A DNA stretch of 9,077 nucleotides from Candidatus Tectimicrobiota bacterium (GCA_016184445.1 JACPCT010000267.1:4618-13694), one strand, 5' to 3'. Counted from the stretch's first letter, positions 1 through 7,056 are shown. Numbers and translations: made by a program. Notes: generated by a model from the letters alone, not told the origin.

Positions 1-260
1 TGGCTCTCCACTTTCCCTGTGTGCGCGCTCAGCTCGCGGTGCTCCCGCAGGAGGTCGGCCCGGCTGCGGTCGGTGAGGAGCCGCCCGACCACCCCCTCGG
101 TGGCCGTCTTGCCCACCCCCTCCACGCCCTTCCCGACGGCCTGCACGCCCGCGCCCACCGCCTGGACGGGCAGCCGCACCGTCTCCTCCACCGCCTGGGA
201 GGCCCCCTGGCAGCCGGAGAGAAGGAGGACGGCTATCCCCAAGTAAAACAAACGGACCAC
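1..260 (-). CDS. Putative lipoprotein, 5' part only (runs off window start)
   Basis: Reading the minus strand from a GTG at 260-258 gives 86 open codons to the window edge, so the C-terminus is missing. Residues 1-17 form a lipoprotein signal: a short hydrophobic stretch (LYF-rich, then GIAVLLL) ending in a Leu-Ser-Gly-Cys lipobox, with Cys17 as the predicted lipidated residue. The visible mature part has Val/Gly/Ala-rich spaced units (AVGAG, AVGKG, GVGK) and then a charged, probably helical segment (LLTDRSRADLLREHREL). A GGGGAGG ribosome binding site (complement of 270-276) lies 9 bases before the GTG, which decides the start. The gene diverges from hsp20. I do not recognise a family. The export prediction is solid; the function is unknown and could be envelope-structural or a stress lipoprotein. 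Confidence 0.72.
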   Translation of the reverse strand, partial: MVRLFYLGIAVLLLSGCQGASQAVEETVRLPVQAVGAGVQAVGKGVEGVGKTATEGVVGRLLTDRSRADLLREHRELSAHTGKVES

Positions 261-424
261 GAAAAGAGCCCTCCCCAAGACGAAATCCCCCGCCCGCCTG
301 ACCGGGGAGAGGTCCGCCCAGCTTACAGGCAAGGCACCGCGGGCGCCACCGGTGAGCCCGCCCCCATGGAACCCCAAAGCGTCCAAGCAATAGATATTTT
401 GCCGCCTCCGCCTGTCCTGAAACG

Positions 425-451
425 CGCCCGGGCTCCCGTTGCACCCGGGCG
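425..451. repeat. Inverted repeat CGCCCGGG-N11-CCCGGGCG
   Basis: Two perfect 8-bp arms (425-432 and 444-451) are separated by 11 bases. No T run follows on either strand, so an intrinsic terminator is unlikely. It lies just upstream of the AT-rich patch that may be the hsp20 -10 region, a position that would suit an operator. CCCGGG is itself palindromic and chance matches are common at this base composition, so the role is uncertain. Confidence 0.4.
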
Positions 452-479
452 GAGGATGAGCGAAAATAGAATAACGTAG

Positions 480-512
480 TGGAGCACTGGGTTTTCTGGA
501 CCGGGTGCTCCA
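480..512. repeat. Inverted repeat TGGAGCAC ... GTGCTCCA before hsp20
   Basis: Perfect 8-bp arms at 480-487 and 505-512 enclose 17 bases. The stem can extend inward through a T-G wobble and one mismatch to pair GG (490-491) with CC (501-502), leaving a loop around TTTTCTGGA. It ends 33 bases before the hsp20 ATG and so probably lies in the 5' leader or at the transcription start. It may be an operator or an RNA hairpin controlling the heat-shock gene. The AGCAC/GTGCT cores resemble the CIRCE element bound by HrcA, but the spacing does not fit. Confidence 0.45.
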
Positions 513-545
513 TCCCAGCGGAAAGGATCGGCAAAGGAAACCCCA

Positions 546-998
546 ATGGCCCCCTCGGATCCGTTCCAGGAGCTGGCGTTCTTCCAACGCCGGATGCAGC
601 GGCTGCTGGAGGAGAGCCTTCGGGGCCGCCGCAGTGCGCCCGCCCGTGAGAGCGCCTCCGAAAAAACGGTCTGGGCGCCGAAGGTGAACATCTACGAGCG
701 GGACGAGGCAGTGGTGATCTTCGTGGAGCTGCCAGGGGTGGGCTCGCGGGACGAGGTGGAGCTGGAGTTCCAGGAGGGCCTCCTCTCCGTTTCGGGCGTC
801 CGCCGGGAGCCCGCCCTCGTCGAAGGAGCCGAGCAGGTGCTCGCCGAGGGGAGCTTCGGCGGCTTCCGGCGCTTGATCAGCCTGCCGGACGAGGCGGACC
901 CCTCCTCCATCACGGCCAAGATGAAGGCGGGCGTGCTGGAAATCCGCGCGGCGAAGCGCAAGCCCCGGCGGCTGGAGATCTCCGAGTTCACGGATTAA
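546..998 (+). CDS. Small heat-shock protein, Hsp20 / alpha-crystallin family
   Basis: The 150-residue product is an ATP-independent holdase of the cytoplasm that binds unfolding proteins and keeps them refoldable. The N-terminal arm (1-42) begins DPFQELAFFQRRMQRLLEE, typical of bacterial class A sHsps. The alpha-crystallin domain covers about 43-137, with the opening Trp-Ala-Pro-Lys-Val-Asn-Ile-Tyr-Glu, the ELPG motif at 61-64, a GSFGGFRRLISLP strand and the A-G-V-L signature ending at 129-131. Leu143-Glu144-Ile145 matches the C-terminal I-x-I/V oligomerisation tail. Length is normal for the family. An AAAGGA site (533-538) is 7 bases before the ATG. It is the first rightward gene and lies 77 bp before htrA, with no terminator between, so co-transcription of the two protein-quality genes is likely. 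Confidence 0.93.
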   Translation: MAPSDPFQELAFFQRRMQRLLEESLRGRRSAPARESASEKTVWAPKVNIYERDEAVVIFVELPGVGSRDEVELEFQEGLLSVSGVRREPALVEGAEQVLAEGSFGGFRRLISLPDEADPSSITAKMKAGVLEIRAAKRKPRRLEISEFTD

Positions 999-1075
999 TG
1001 CCCGCGGCGGAGCCTCCGCTCCCCCGCGTTGCCGTGTCGACGTCTGCCGCCGATTGAAGAGGATGAAGACAAACC

Positions 1076-2563
1076 ATGTCCCGCACACTCCACGCTTCCT
1101 CCGCTCGTCGGGCCGCAAACCGGCTGGGCTGGCTGTGCGTCCTCGCCCTGGCCGGGCTTCTTCTCTCCGTGCCGCTGGGAACGGGGGCCTTCGGCGCCTC
1201 GCCGCAGGCCCTGCCCTCGCTGGCGGACCTGGCCGAGCGGCTGCGCCCTTCGGTGGTGAACATCAGCGCCGAGACGGTCGTCCAGGCCCAGGGTGGCGGG
1301 GTCCCGGGCATGCCGGGCGACCCCTGGAGCGAGATGTTCCGCCGCTTCTTCGAGGGCCAGCCCTTCCCCTTCCCGGAATCCGTGCCGCAGGCCCCCCCGG
1401 CCGAGCAGCGGACCTCCAGCCTCGGCTCAGGCCTCATCGTTGACAAGGAGGGGTTCATCCTCACGAACAACCACGTCATCGAGCGGGCGACGGGCATCAC
1501 CGTCGTCTTCGACGACCGCAAGCGGCGCAAGGCCACCGTCGTGGGCCGCGACGCGCTGACCGACCTGGCGCTCCTCAAGGTCGAGAAGAAGCCCGGTGAC
1601 ACCTTCGTCCCCGTCAGGCTGGGCGACAGCGACAAGCTTCGCGTGGGCGACTGGGTGATGGCCATCGGCAATCCCTTCGGCCTCTCCCACACCGTGACGG
1701 CCGGGATCGTGAGCGCCAAGGGCCGGGTCATCGGCGCCGGGCGCTTCGACGACTTCATCCAGACGGACGCCTCCATCAACCCGGGCAACAGCGGCGGGCC
1801 GCTCTTCAACCTCGAGGGCGAGGTGATCGGCATCAACACCGCCATCTTCAGCCGGGCGGGCGGCAACATCGGCATCGGCTTCGCCATCCCGGCGAACATG
1901 GCCAAGACCATCATCCCCCAGCTGCGGCGGGGCTCGGTCGTCCGCGGGTTCCTGGGCGTCTCGATCCAGTCCCTCAGCGAGACAATGGCCAAGGGCCTCG
2001 GCCTCAAGGACGCGCGGGGGGCCATCGTCGCGAGCGTCGTGGACGACAGCCCGGCGGCCAAGGCAGGCATCCGGCGCGGCGACGTGATCGTCGCCCTGGA
2101 CGGCAAGAAGATCGAGAAGGCCCGCGACCTCTCGCGCACGGCGGCCGGCCTGAAGCCGGGCGCCGCCGTGAAGGTGGAGCTCCTGCGGGCGGGCAAGCCC
2201 GTCAGCGCCACCCTCACGGTGGGCCGCATGCCGGATGAGGAGGAGATGATCGCCCGCGCCCCCACGCGGGAGAACCTCGCCTCCCAGCTGGGCGTCCAGG
2301 TGCAGGACCTCACCCCCGACATCGCCCGCCAGGTCGGGGCCCGCGCGAGGACGGGCGTGGTGGTCAGCACCGTGGCGCCGGGCAGCCCCGCCGCCCAGGT
2401 GGGCCTCCAGCGGGGGGACGTGATCATCGAGGTGAACCAGAAGCGCGTCCGCAACGTGAACGAGATGATCGCGGCCCTGAACAAGGGGAAAGGGACGGGC
2501 AACCTCTTCTTCGTCGAGCGGAAGGGATCCACCTTCTACATGGCCATCGAGAGCCAGGGTTGA
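1076..2563 (+). CDS. degP: DegP/HtrA-type serine protease with two PDZ domains
   Basis: This 495-residue exported protease/chaperone degrades or holds misfolded envelope proteins. Residues 1-41 are an N-terminal signal or anchor: Arg-rich start, then a hydrophobic core (about 17-34) ending near FGASP. The trypsin-like domain follows, with catalytic triad His133 (TNNHVIE), Asp163 (ALTDLALLKV) and Ser239 (NPGNSGGPL). PDZ1 starts near 290 (GFLGVSIQ) and PDZ2 runs from about 401 to the end, each with a SPAA-x-x-G-x-x-x-GDVI carboxylate-binding core. Length and order match DegP/MucD, not the single-PDZ DegS or HtrA2. A Met/Pro-rich loop (about 73-108) before the protease core corresponds to the regulatory LA-loop region. 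An AAGAGGA site (1057-1063) precedes the ATG. The stop codon overlaps the next gene's start. Whether the N-terminus is cleaved or stays as a membrane anchor cannot be settled here. Confidence 0.95.
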   Translation: MSRTLHASSARRAANRLGWLCVLALAGLLLSVPLGTGAFGASPQALPSLADLAERLRPSVVNISAETVVQAQGGGVPGMPGDPWSEMFRRFFEGQPFPFPESVPQAPPAEQRTSSLGSGLIVDKEGFILTNNHVIERATGITVVFDDRKRRKATVVGRDALTDLALLKVEKKPGDTFVPVRLGDSDKLRVGDWVMAIGNPFGLSHTVTAGIVSAKGRVIGAGRFDDFIQTDASINPGNSGGPLFNLEGEVIGINTAIFSRAGGNIGIGFAIPANMAKTIIPQLRRGSVVRGFLGVSIQSLSETMAKGLGLKDARGAIVASVVDDSPAAKAGIRRGDVIVALDGKKIEKARDLSRTAAGLKPGAAVKVELLRAGKPVSATLTVGRMPDEEEMIARAPTRENLASQLGVQVQDLTPDIARQVGARARTGVVVSTVAPGSPAAQVGLQRGDVIIEVNQKRVRNVNEMIAALNKGKGTGNLFFVERKGSTFYMAIESQG

Positions 2564-3483
2564 GCCAGTCCGAAGCGGCCGAGGCGACCGTACTCAACGC
2601 GAGCCTGCTCGAGGCCGCCGGCCGCATCTGCGCCCAGATCGGGGCGAGGGCGTTGTTCGTGCACGCCGACGCCCTCAAGGGGCTGGAGCAGCTGGAGCAG
2701 CTCCCCCGCGAGGTGGAGCGCCACGTCACCACCTGCTCGGCCGAGCTCCACGAGGCCCTCGTCGGCCGGGGCTGCCGCGCCATCCGGCTGCCCGAGCTGG
2801 CGCTCGGCCGGCTGGACATCATCAAGATGGGGGTGCTCATCGCCCTCAGCGAGGGTTCCATCACGAAGCAGGACACCATCGTCTGCCTCTCCGGCCTCGC
2901 CGAGAACGGCCAGATCGACACCCTCATGGTGTTCCGGCTGGACCGCGAGAAGGAGATGTTCCAGACCTCGGAAGTGCCCAACGCCGTGGACGGGATAGAC
3001 CCCAAGGTGTTCGAGACGGTGCTCTCCCTCTCGCTCGAGCTCGCCTCCGAGGGGCGCGAGGGCAAGCCGCGCGGGGCCCTCCTGGTCCTGGGGGACCACG
3101 AGCTGGTGCTCCAGTACTCGCGCCAGCTCGTGATCAACCCCTTCCACGGATACCCCGAGGAGCAGCGCAACATCCTGGACCCCACACTGCGGGAGACCAT
3201 CAAGGAGTTCAGCGCCATCGACGGGGCCTTCGTCATCCGCGGGGACGGCGTCATCGAGGCGGCGGGCCGGCACCTGAACGCCGCCCCGCGCGCCGACCTG
3301 CCCCTGGGCCTGGGCTCCCGGCACATGGCGGCCTCGGGCATCACCGAGGTGAGCGCGGCCACCTCCTTCGCGGTGAGCGAGTCCACCGGCACGGTGAGCG
3401 TGTTCAAGGACGGCAAGATCCTCATGCAGATCAGCAAGTCCCAGCCGGCCCAGCCGGCCCGCAAGAAGAAGAAAGGCTCCTAG
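2560..3483 (+). CDS. Diadenylate cyclase (c-di-AMP synthase), DacZ-like architecture
   Basis: The 307-residue protein should condense two ATP into the second messenger c-di-AMP. The C-terminal half is a DisA_N/DAC domain: the DGA metal/ATP motif is Asp221-Gly222-Ala223, and the second motif is GSRHMAASGITEV with Arg254-His255, followed by AVSESTGTVSVFKDGKI. The N-terminal half (about 17-135) has no membrane helices, unlike CdaA. It reads like the alpha/beta C-terminal domain of pyruvate kinase (for example GVLIALSEGSITKQDTIVCLSGL), the layout described for archaeal DacZ. No helix-hairpin-helix DNA-binding region follows, so it is not full DisA. The start is a TTG overlapping the htrA stop as TTGA; no later in-frame ATG or GTG lies near the N-terminus, and the overlap suggests translational coupling. 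The tail is a Lys-rich PARKKKKGS. The third residue of the classical RHR motif is Met, which leaves activity slightly uncertain. Confidence 0.85.
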   Translation: MSQSEAAEATVLNASLLEAAGRICAQIGARALFVHADALKGLEQLEQLPREVERHVTTCSAELHEALVGRGCRAIRLPELALGRLDIIKMGVLIALSEGSITKQDTIVCLSGLAENGQIDTLMVFRLDREKEMFQTSEVPNAVDGIDPKVFETVLSLSLELASEGREGKPRGALLVLGDHELVLQYSRQLVINPFHGYPEEQRNILDPTLRETIKEFSAIDGAFVIRGDGVIEAAGRHLNAAPRADLPLGLGSRHMAASGITEVSAATSFAVSESTGTVSVFKDGKILMQISKSQPAQPARKKKKGS

Positions 3484-3495
3484 GGAGAAAGGCAC

Positions 3496-3603
3496 ATGGC
3501 GTACAGAAGGCTCTTCGGGCTCTTCGTCCTGGTCATCGCGGGCGTCCTGGGGGTGAGCTCGCTGCTCCTCATGCTCGACCTGATCGGGCTCTCTCCCTTC
3601 TAA
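3496..3603 (+). CDS. 35-residue single-span membrane microprotein
   Basis: This short frame starts at ATG 3496 and ends at TAA 3601-3603. The product begins MAYRRLFGLF, with one hydrophobic span over about residues 6-32 and a Pro-Phe end; Arg4-Arg5 predict a cytoplasmic N-terminus. An AGGGAG site (3482-3487) lies 8 bases before the ATG and overlaps the stop of the cyclase gene, which is the main reason to believe it is translated. The 12-base gap puts it in the same transcript as htrA and the diadenylate cyclase. I recognise no family. It might tether or modulate the soluble cyclase or the protease, but that is only inferred from position. A chance hydrophobic frame is possible at this length. 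Confidence 0.55.
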   Translation: MAYRRLFGLFVLVIAGVLGVSSLLLMLDLIGLSPF

Positions 3604-3625
3604 CCGCCCCCTTCGGGCCGCCCGG

Positions 3626-4408
3626 ATGCCGCCCGACCCATTCGAGCGCTACCGGCACAACCTCCACCTCTCCCCGATCTCGACCCCGACCCTGGAGGCC
3701 CTCGCCGGGCGCTGCGGCCTGGGGCGGGACTCGGCCGTCCTCGACGCCGCCTGCGGCAAGGGGGGCGCCTGCCTCGTCCTCGCCCGGCGCTTCGGCTGCC
3801 AGGCGATCGGGGTGGAGGCCCGGCCCGAGTTCGCCGAGGAGGCGCGCCGCCTGGCCCTCTTCGCGGACCTCGCCCACCTCGTGGACGTGGTGGAGGCCCC
3901 GCCGGAGGGCCTCCCCTTCGACGAGGGCCACTTCGACCTGGTCCTGCGGCTGGGGCCGCCCCGCCCCTTCGACGCCCTGGGGGCCGCCCTGGGCATCAGG
4001 CCCCTGGTCCGGCGGGGGGCTGGATGATGCTCGGCTGCCTGGTGTGGAAGGCGGGGGCGCGGGCTGCCGCCGGGGCGCCGCTGCACGCTTGGCTGGAGGG
4101 CTTTGCACCGGCCGGGTTGCGAGAGGCGCAGGAGCTTCGCCGCTCTTTCGAGGAGGCGGGCCTGGTGGTCGAGGCGGCCGAGATCGAGCCCGACGCCTCC
4201 TGGGAGGCGTTTTTGGCCCCCCAGGCCCAGATCATCTTGGAGAACCGCCGCGATCCGGGCCCCCCCGGGGGGAGAGGGGGGTGCTCGGCCGCTGGCAGGG
4301 GGAGCTCGATCTCTTCCACAGCGGGGGGGCCGGGAGGCCCTGGCCTACGCCGTCTTTCTCCTCCGCCTTCCGGATCAAGATGAGACTCCGGAGGGGGGAA
4401 TCCGGTAA
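3626..4408 (+). pseudogene. SAM-dependent methyltransferase, broken by three frameshifts
   Basis: The first 133 codons read as a class I methyltransferase: motif I VLDAACGKGG (Asp40 to Gly46), an acidic Glu64 after strand 2 (AIGVEARPEF) and FDLVLRLG further on. The frame then meets TGA at 4025. Homology continues in the -1 frame (GGWMMLGCLVWKAG through ILENRRDPGPPGG), then shifts again (ERGVLGRWQGELDLFHS), and again (REALAYAVFLLRLPDQ) to a TAA at 4406-4408. Adding one G to each of three runs (4014-4019, 4267-4272, 4323-4329) would restore a protein of about 261 residues, a normal length, with a C-terminal tail typical of these enzymes. The substrate is unknown. It may be a decaying gene or carry base-calling errors. 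Intact neighbours contain G runs of 7 (5062-5068, 7431-7437), which argues against a general homopolymer fault. It lies 22 bp after the microprotein and ends 35 bp before the phosphofructokinase gene. Confidence 0.8.
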
Positions 4409-4443
4409 ACTGGCGGACGCACGTCCACCTGGAGGGAGACGCC

Positions 4444-5565
4444 GTGAGCGACGAAGCCGCCACCAAACCGAAACGGAAAATCCGGCACCTGGGAATCCTC
4501 ACCGGGGGAGGGGACTGCCCCGGCCTGAACGCCGTCATCCGGGGCGCGGTCCTCACCGCCGCGCGGGAGGGGGTGCGCGTCACCGGCATCCGCAACGCCT
4601 TCGCGGGCCTCCTCCACAAGAGCTACATCCAACTCGAGCCCGAGACGGTCGAGGACCTCCTCCAGCGCGGCGGGACCTACCTGGGCAGCTCCAACCGCGA
4701 CAACCCCTTCGCCTACCCGATGACCATCGACGGCCAGCAGCGCGTGGTGGACGTTTCGGACACCATCATAACGAACTTCCGCGAGGCGGGCCTCGACGGC
4801 CTCATCGCCGTCGGGGGAGACGGCACCCTCGCCATCACCTACGGCCTCACCCAGAAGGGGCTCCCCGCCATCTGCGTCCCCAAGACCATCGACAACGACC
4901 TCCTGGCCACGGACGTGACCTTCGGCTTCGACACCGCCGTGGGCACGGCCACCGAGGCCATCGACCGCATCCGCACCACGGCCGAGAGCCACGGCCGGCT
5001 GATGGTGGTGGAGGTGATGGGACGGAACGCCGGCTGGATCGCCCTCTTCTCCGGCCTCTCCGGGGGGGCGGACGTGATCCTCCTGCCCGAGATCCCCTTC
5101 TCCATGGACGCCATAGCCGCCAAGCTCCGCGAGGACCGCGCCTCCGGCAAGCGCTTCAGCATCATCGTGGTGGCCGAAGGGGCCCACTTGAAGGGCGGCG
5201 ACGTCGTGGTGAAGGCGATGGTGAACGACCCCACCGAGCCGCGCCGCCTGGGCGGGGTCGGCAACCTCGTGGGGCAGAAGCTGGAGGAGATGACCGGCAT
5301 CGAGACCCGCGTCACCATCCTCGGCCACATCCAGCGCGGGGGCACCCCCTCGACCTACGACCGCAACCTCTCCACCCGCTTCGGCGTCCACGCCGCCCTG
5401 AACGCCATCGCCGGGAACTTCGGCCACCTGGTGGCCCTCAAGCACGGAGGGATCGCCCTCGTCCCCCTCGGGGAGGCGGCCAAGGGCCAGCGCCTCGTCC
5501 CCCTGGACAGCGACTTCATCCGGGTGGGGCGCTCGGTGGGCATCTCCTTCGGGGACGAGGAGTAA
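4444..5565 (+). CDS. pfkA: 6-phosphofructokinase (PfkA superfamily, mixed-signature)
   Basis: The 373-residue cytoplasmic enzyme phosphorylates fructose 6-phosphate to fructose 1,6-bisphosphate in glycolysis. The GGGDCPGLN phosphoryl-donor loop is at 21-29, GGDGT at 124-128, PKTIDND at 146-152 with catalytic Asp150, then VEVMGRNAGW and the sugar-phosphate site HIQRGGTPSTYDR. Two positions predict donor use: Gly127 (E. coli Gly104) is the ATP-type residue, whereas Lys147 (E. coli Gly124) is the PPi-type residue. That Gly/Lys pair is known from ATP-using enzymes of the PPi-PFK-like clade, so ATP is favoured, but PPi is not excluded. An ATP-independent variant would make the step reversible. The start is GTG with a GGAGGG site (4431-4436) 7 bases upstream; the N-terminus is extended by a basic KPKRKIRH stretch. 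It is 18 bp from gatA, probably one operon. Confidence 0.93.
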   Translation: MSDEAATKPKRKIRHLGILTGGGDCPGLNAVIRGAVLTAAREGVRVTGIRNAFAGLLHKSYIQLEPETVEDLLQRGGTYLGSSNRDNPFAYPMTIDGQQRVVDVSDTIITNFREAGLDGLIAVGGDGTLAITYGLTQKGLPAICVPKTIDNDLLATDVTFGFDTAVGTATEAIDRIRTTAESHGRLMVVEVMGRNAGWIALFSGLSGGADVILLPEIPFSMDAIAAKLREDRASGKRFSIIVVAEGAHLKGGDVVVKAMVNDPTEPRRLGGVGNLVGQKLEEMTGIETRVTILGHIQRGGTPSTYDRNLSTRFGVHAALNAIAGNFGHLVALKHGGIALVPLGEAAKGQRLVPLDSDFIRVGRSVGISFGDEE

Positions 5566-5583
5566 CATGACCCGGGAGACCGA

Positions 5584-7056
5584 ATGAACGAAATCGTCTC
5601 GCTCACCCTCCAGGAGATCAGCGGGCGCCTGCGGGCCCGGGAGATCTCGGCCGAGGAGGCGGCGCGCGCCTACCTGGACCGCATCGCCGAGACGGAGGGC
5701 CGCGTCCACGCCTACCTGAGCGTCCTGGAGGGGGAGGCCCTGGAGGCCGCGCGCGCGGCCGACAAGCGCCTCAAGGCGGGGGAGCCTGGCTCCCCCCTCC
5801 TCGGCGTCCCCGTGGCGGTGAAGGACCTCCTCTGCATGCAGGGCACGCGCACCACCTGCGGCTCGCGCATCCTCGGTGGCTTCACCGCGCCCTACGACGC
5901 CACCGCCGTGGCCCTCCTCAAGAAGGCGGGCGCCGTCATCCTGGGCAAGCTGAACATGGACGAGTTCGCCATGGGCTCCTCCACCGAGCGGAGCGCCTAC
6001 GGCCCCACCCGCAACCCCTGGAACCTGGAGGCGACCCCCGGCGGGAGCAGCGGAGGCTCCGCCGCCGCCGTGGCGGCCCGATCGGCCGCGGCCACCCTGG
6101 GCTCGGACACCGGGGGGTCCATCCGCCAGCCCGCCGCCTGCTGCGGGGTGGTGGGCATGAAGCCCACCTACGGGAGGGTCTCGCGCTACGGCCTCATCGC
6201 CTTCGCGAGCTCGCTGGACCAGATCGGCCCCCTCGCCCGCACGGTGCGCGACTGCGCCATCGTGCTGACCGCCGTGAGCGGCCACGACCCGCGCGACTCC
6301 ACCTCGGCGGACGAGCCCGTGCCCGACTACGCGGCGGGCCTCGGCGACGGGGCCGGGGGGATGCGGATCGGCATCCCCAAGGAGTACTTCGTCGAGGGGA
6401 CGGACCCGGAGGTGGAGGCCGCCGTGCGCGAGGCCATCCGGGTGATGGAGGGCCTGGGGGCGCGGGTGGAGGAGGTCTCCCTCCCCCACACCGAGTACGC
6501 GCTCCCCGTCTACTACATCCTCGCGCCGGCCGAGGCGAGCAGCAACCTCGCCCGCTACGACGGCGTGCGCTACGGGTTGCGCGAGGAGGGGGAGTCCGAG
6601 TACGGCCCGCTCTTCGGGATGTACGCGGCGAGCCGCGAGGCCGGCTTCGGCGAGGAGGTGAAGCGCCGCATCATGCTGGGCACCTACGCCCTCTCCTCGG
6701 GCTACTACGACGCCTACTACACCAAGGCGCAGCGCGTGCGCACCCTCGTCAGCCGCGACTTCCAGGAGGCGTTCAGGAAGGTGGACGTGATCCTCTCGGC
6801 CACGGCGCCAACCGCCGCCTTCCGCCTGGGGGAGCGCATGGCCGATCCCATCAGCATGTACCTCTCGGACATCCTCACCATCCCATGCAACCTGGCCGGG
6901 CTGCCGGGCATCAGCGTCCCCTGCGGCTTCACCTCGGGGAAGCTCCCCATCGGGCTCCAGTTCGTCGGCAGGCCCTTCGGCGAGCGCGAGGTGCTGCGCG
7001 CGGCGGCCGCCTTCGAGGGCGCGACCGCCCACCACCTGGCGCTCCCTCCCCTCTAG
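5584..7056 (+). CDS. gatA: Glu-tRNA(Gln)/Asp-tRNA(Asn) amidotransferase subunit A
   Basis: GatA is the glutaminase subunit of GatCAB. It releases ammonia from glutamine, which is channelled to GatB to convert misacylated Glu-tRNA(Gln) or Asp-tRNA(Asn) to the amide. The 490-residue length is standard. The amidase Ser-cisSer-Lys triad is complete: Lys80 (VAVKDLLC), Ser155 in GGSSGGS and nucleophile Ser179 in [11 protein letters not shown]. The family signature [25 protein letters not shown] follows directly, and the C-terminal part has GISVPCGF and [17 protein letters not shown] site (5575-5578) is just before the ATG, which matches the canonical GatA N-terminus. gatC, usually immediately upstream, is absent; pfkA occupies that place. 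This organism is expected to lack at least one of GlnRS or AsnRS, as is general for GatCAB users. Confidence 0.97.
   Translation: MNEIVSLTLQEISGRLRAREISAEEAARAYLDRIAETEGRVHAYLSVLEGEALEAARAADKRLKAGEPGSPLLGVPVAVKDLLCMQGTRTTCGSRILGGFTAPYDATAVALLKKAGAVILGKLNMDEFAMGSSTERSAYGPTRNPWNLEATPGGSSGGSAAAVAARSAAATLGSDTGGSIRQPAACCGVVGMKPTYGRVSRYGLIAFASSLDQIGPLARTVRDCAIVLTAVSGHDPRDSTSADEPVPDYAAGLGDGAGGMRIGIPKEYFVEGTDPEVEAAVREAIRVMEGLGARVEEVSLPHTEYALPVYYILAPAEASSNLARYDGVRYGLREEGESEYGPLFGMYAASREAGFGEEVKRRIMLGTYALSSGYYDAYYTKAQRVRTLVSRDFQEAFRKVDVILSATAPTAAFRLGERMADPISMYLSDILTIPCNLAGLPGISVPCGFTSGKLPIGLQFVGRPFGEREVLRAAAAFEGATAHHLALPPL

Larger units (their letters stand above)
261..545. promoter_or_regulatory. Divergent intergenic region, lipoprotein / hsp20
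   Basis: This 285-bp stretch between two divergent starts holds no convincing gene on either strand. It must carry both promoters. It is the most AT-rich part of the window, with patches at 386-402 (around AATAGATATTTTG) and 461-475 (around AAATAGAATAAC), plus two perfect inverted repeats listed separately. A TAGAAT hexamer at 467-472 could be a -10 box for hsp20, but the nearest TTG-type -35 candidate (TTGCAC, 439-444) sits 22 bases away, too far for a good sigma-70 promoter. Exact promoter positions are therefore unresolved. Confidence 0.5.

Noticed and set aside
21..479. Plus-strand frame across the lipoprotein gene and intergenic region
   Set aside because: It overlaps the better supported minus-strand lipoprotein, lacks a recognisable domain and is His/Arg/Pro-rich, typical of a shadow frame.
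480..512. CIRCE (HrcA) operator before hsp20
   Set aside because: Cores AGCAC and GTGCT are present, but they start 22 bases apart; in the CIRCE consensus they start 18 apart, and the outer TTA/TAA positions are not matched.
1001..1020. Intrinsic terminator after hsp20 (GCGGAG-CTCCGC)
   Set aside because: The repeat leaves a 1-base loop if fully paired, and no T run follows, so it is unlikely to stop transcription.
988..2532. A 514-codon minus-strand frame opposite htrA
   Set aside because: The plus strand encodes an unmistakable HtrA with complete triad; the antisense product is Arg/Ser/Thr/Pro-rich without family features.
4014..4030. Programmed frameshifting in the methyltransferase
   Set aside because: Three separate shifts in one gene, without an evident slippery heptamer-plus-structure arrangement, fit decay or read error better than recoding.
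4044..5570. 508-codon plus-strand frame overlapping pfkA
   Set aside because: Only its short part near 4272-4322 is meaningful, as a piece of the frameshifted methyltransferase. The rest is a shadow of pfkA.
5567..5587. Six-codon leader ORF (MTRETE) overlapping the gatA start as ATGA
   Set aside because: It is too short, with no clear own ribosome site or attenuation hairpin. Chance is the simpler explanation.
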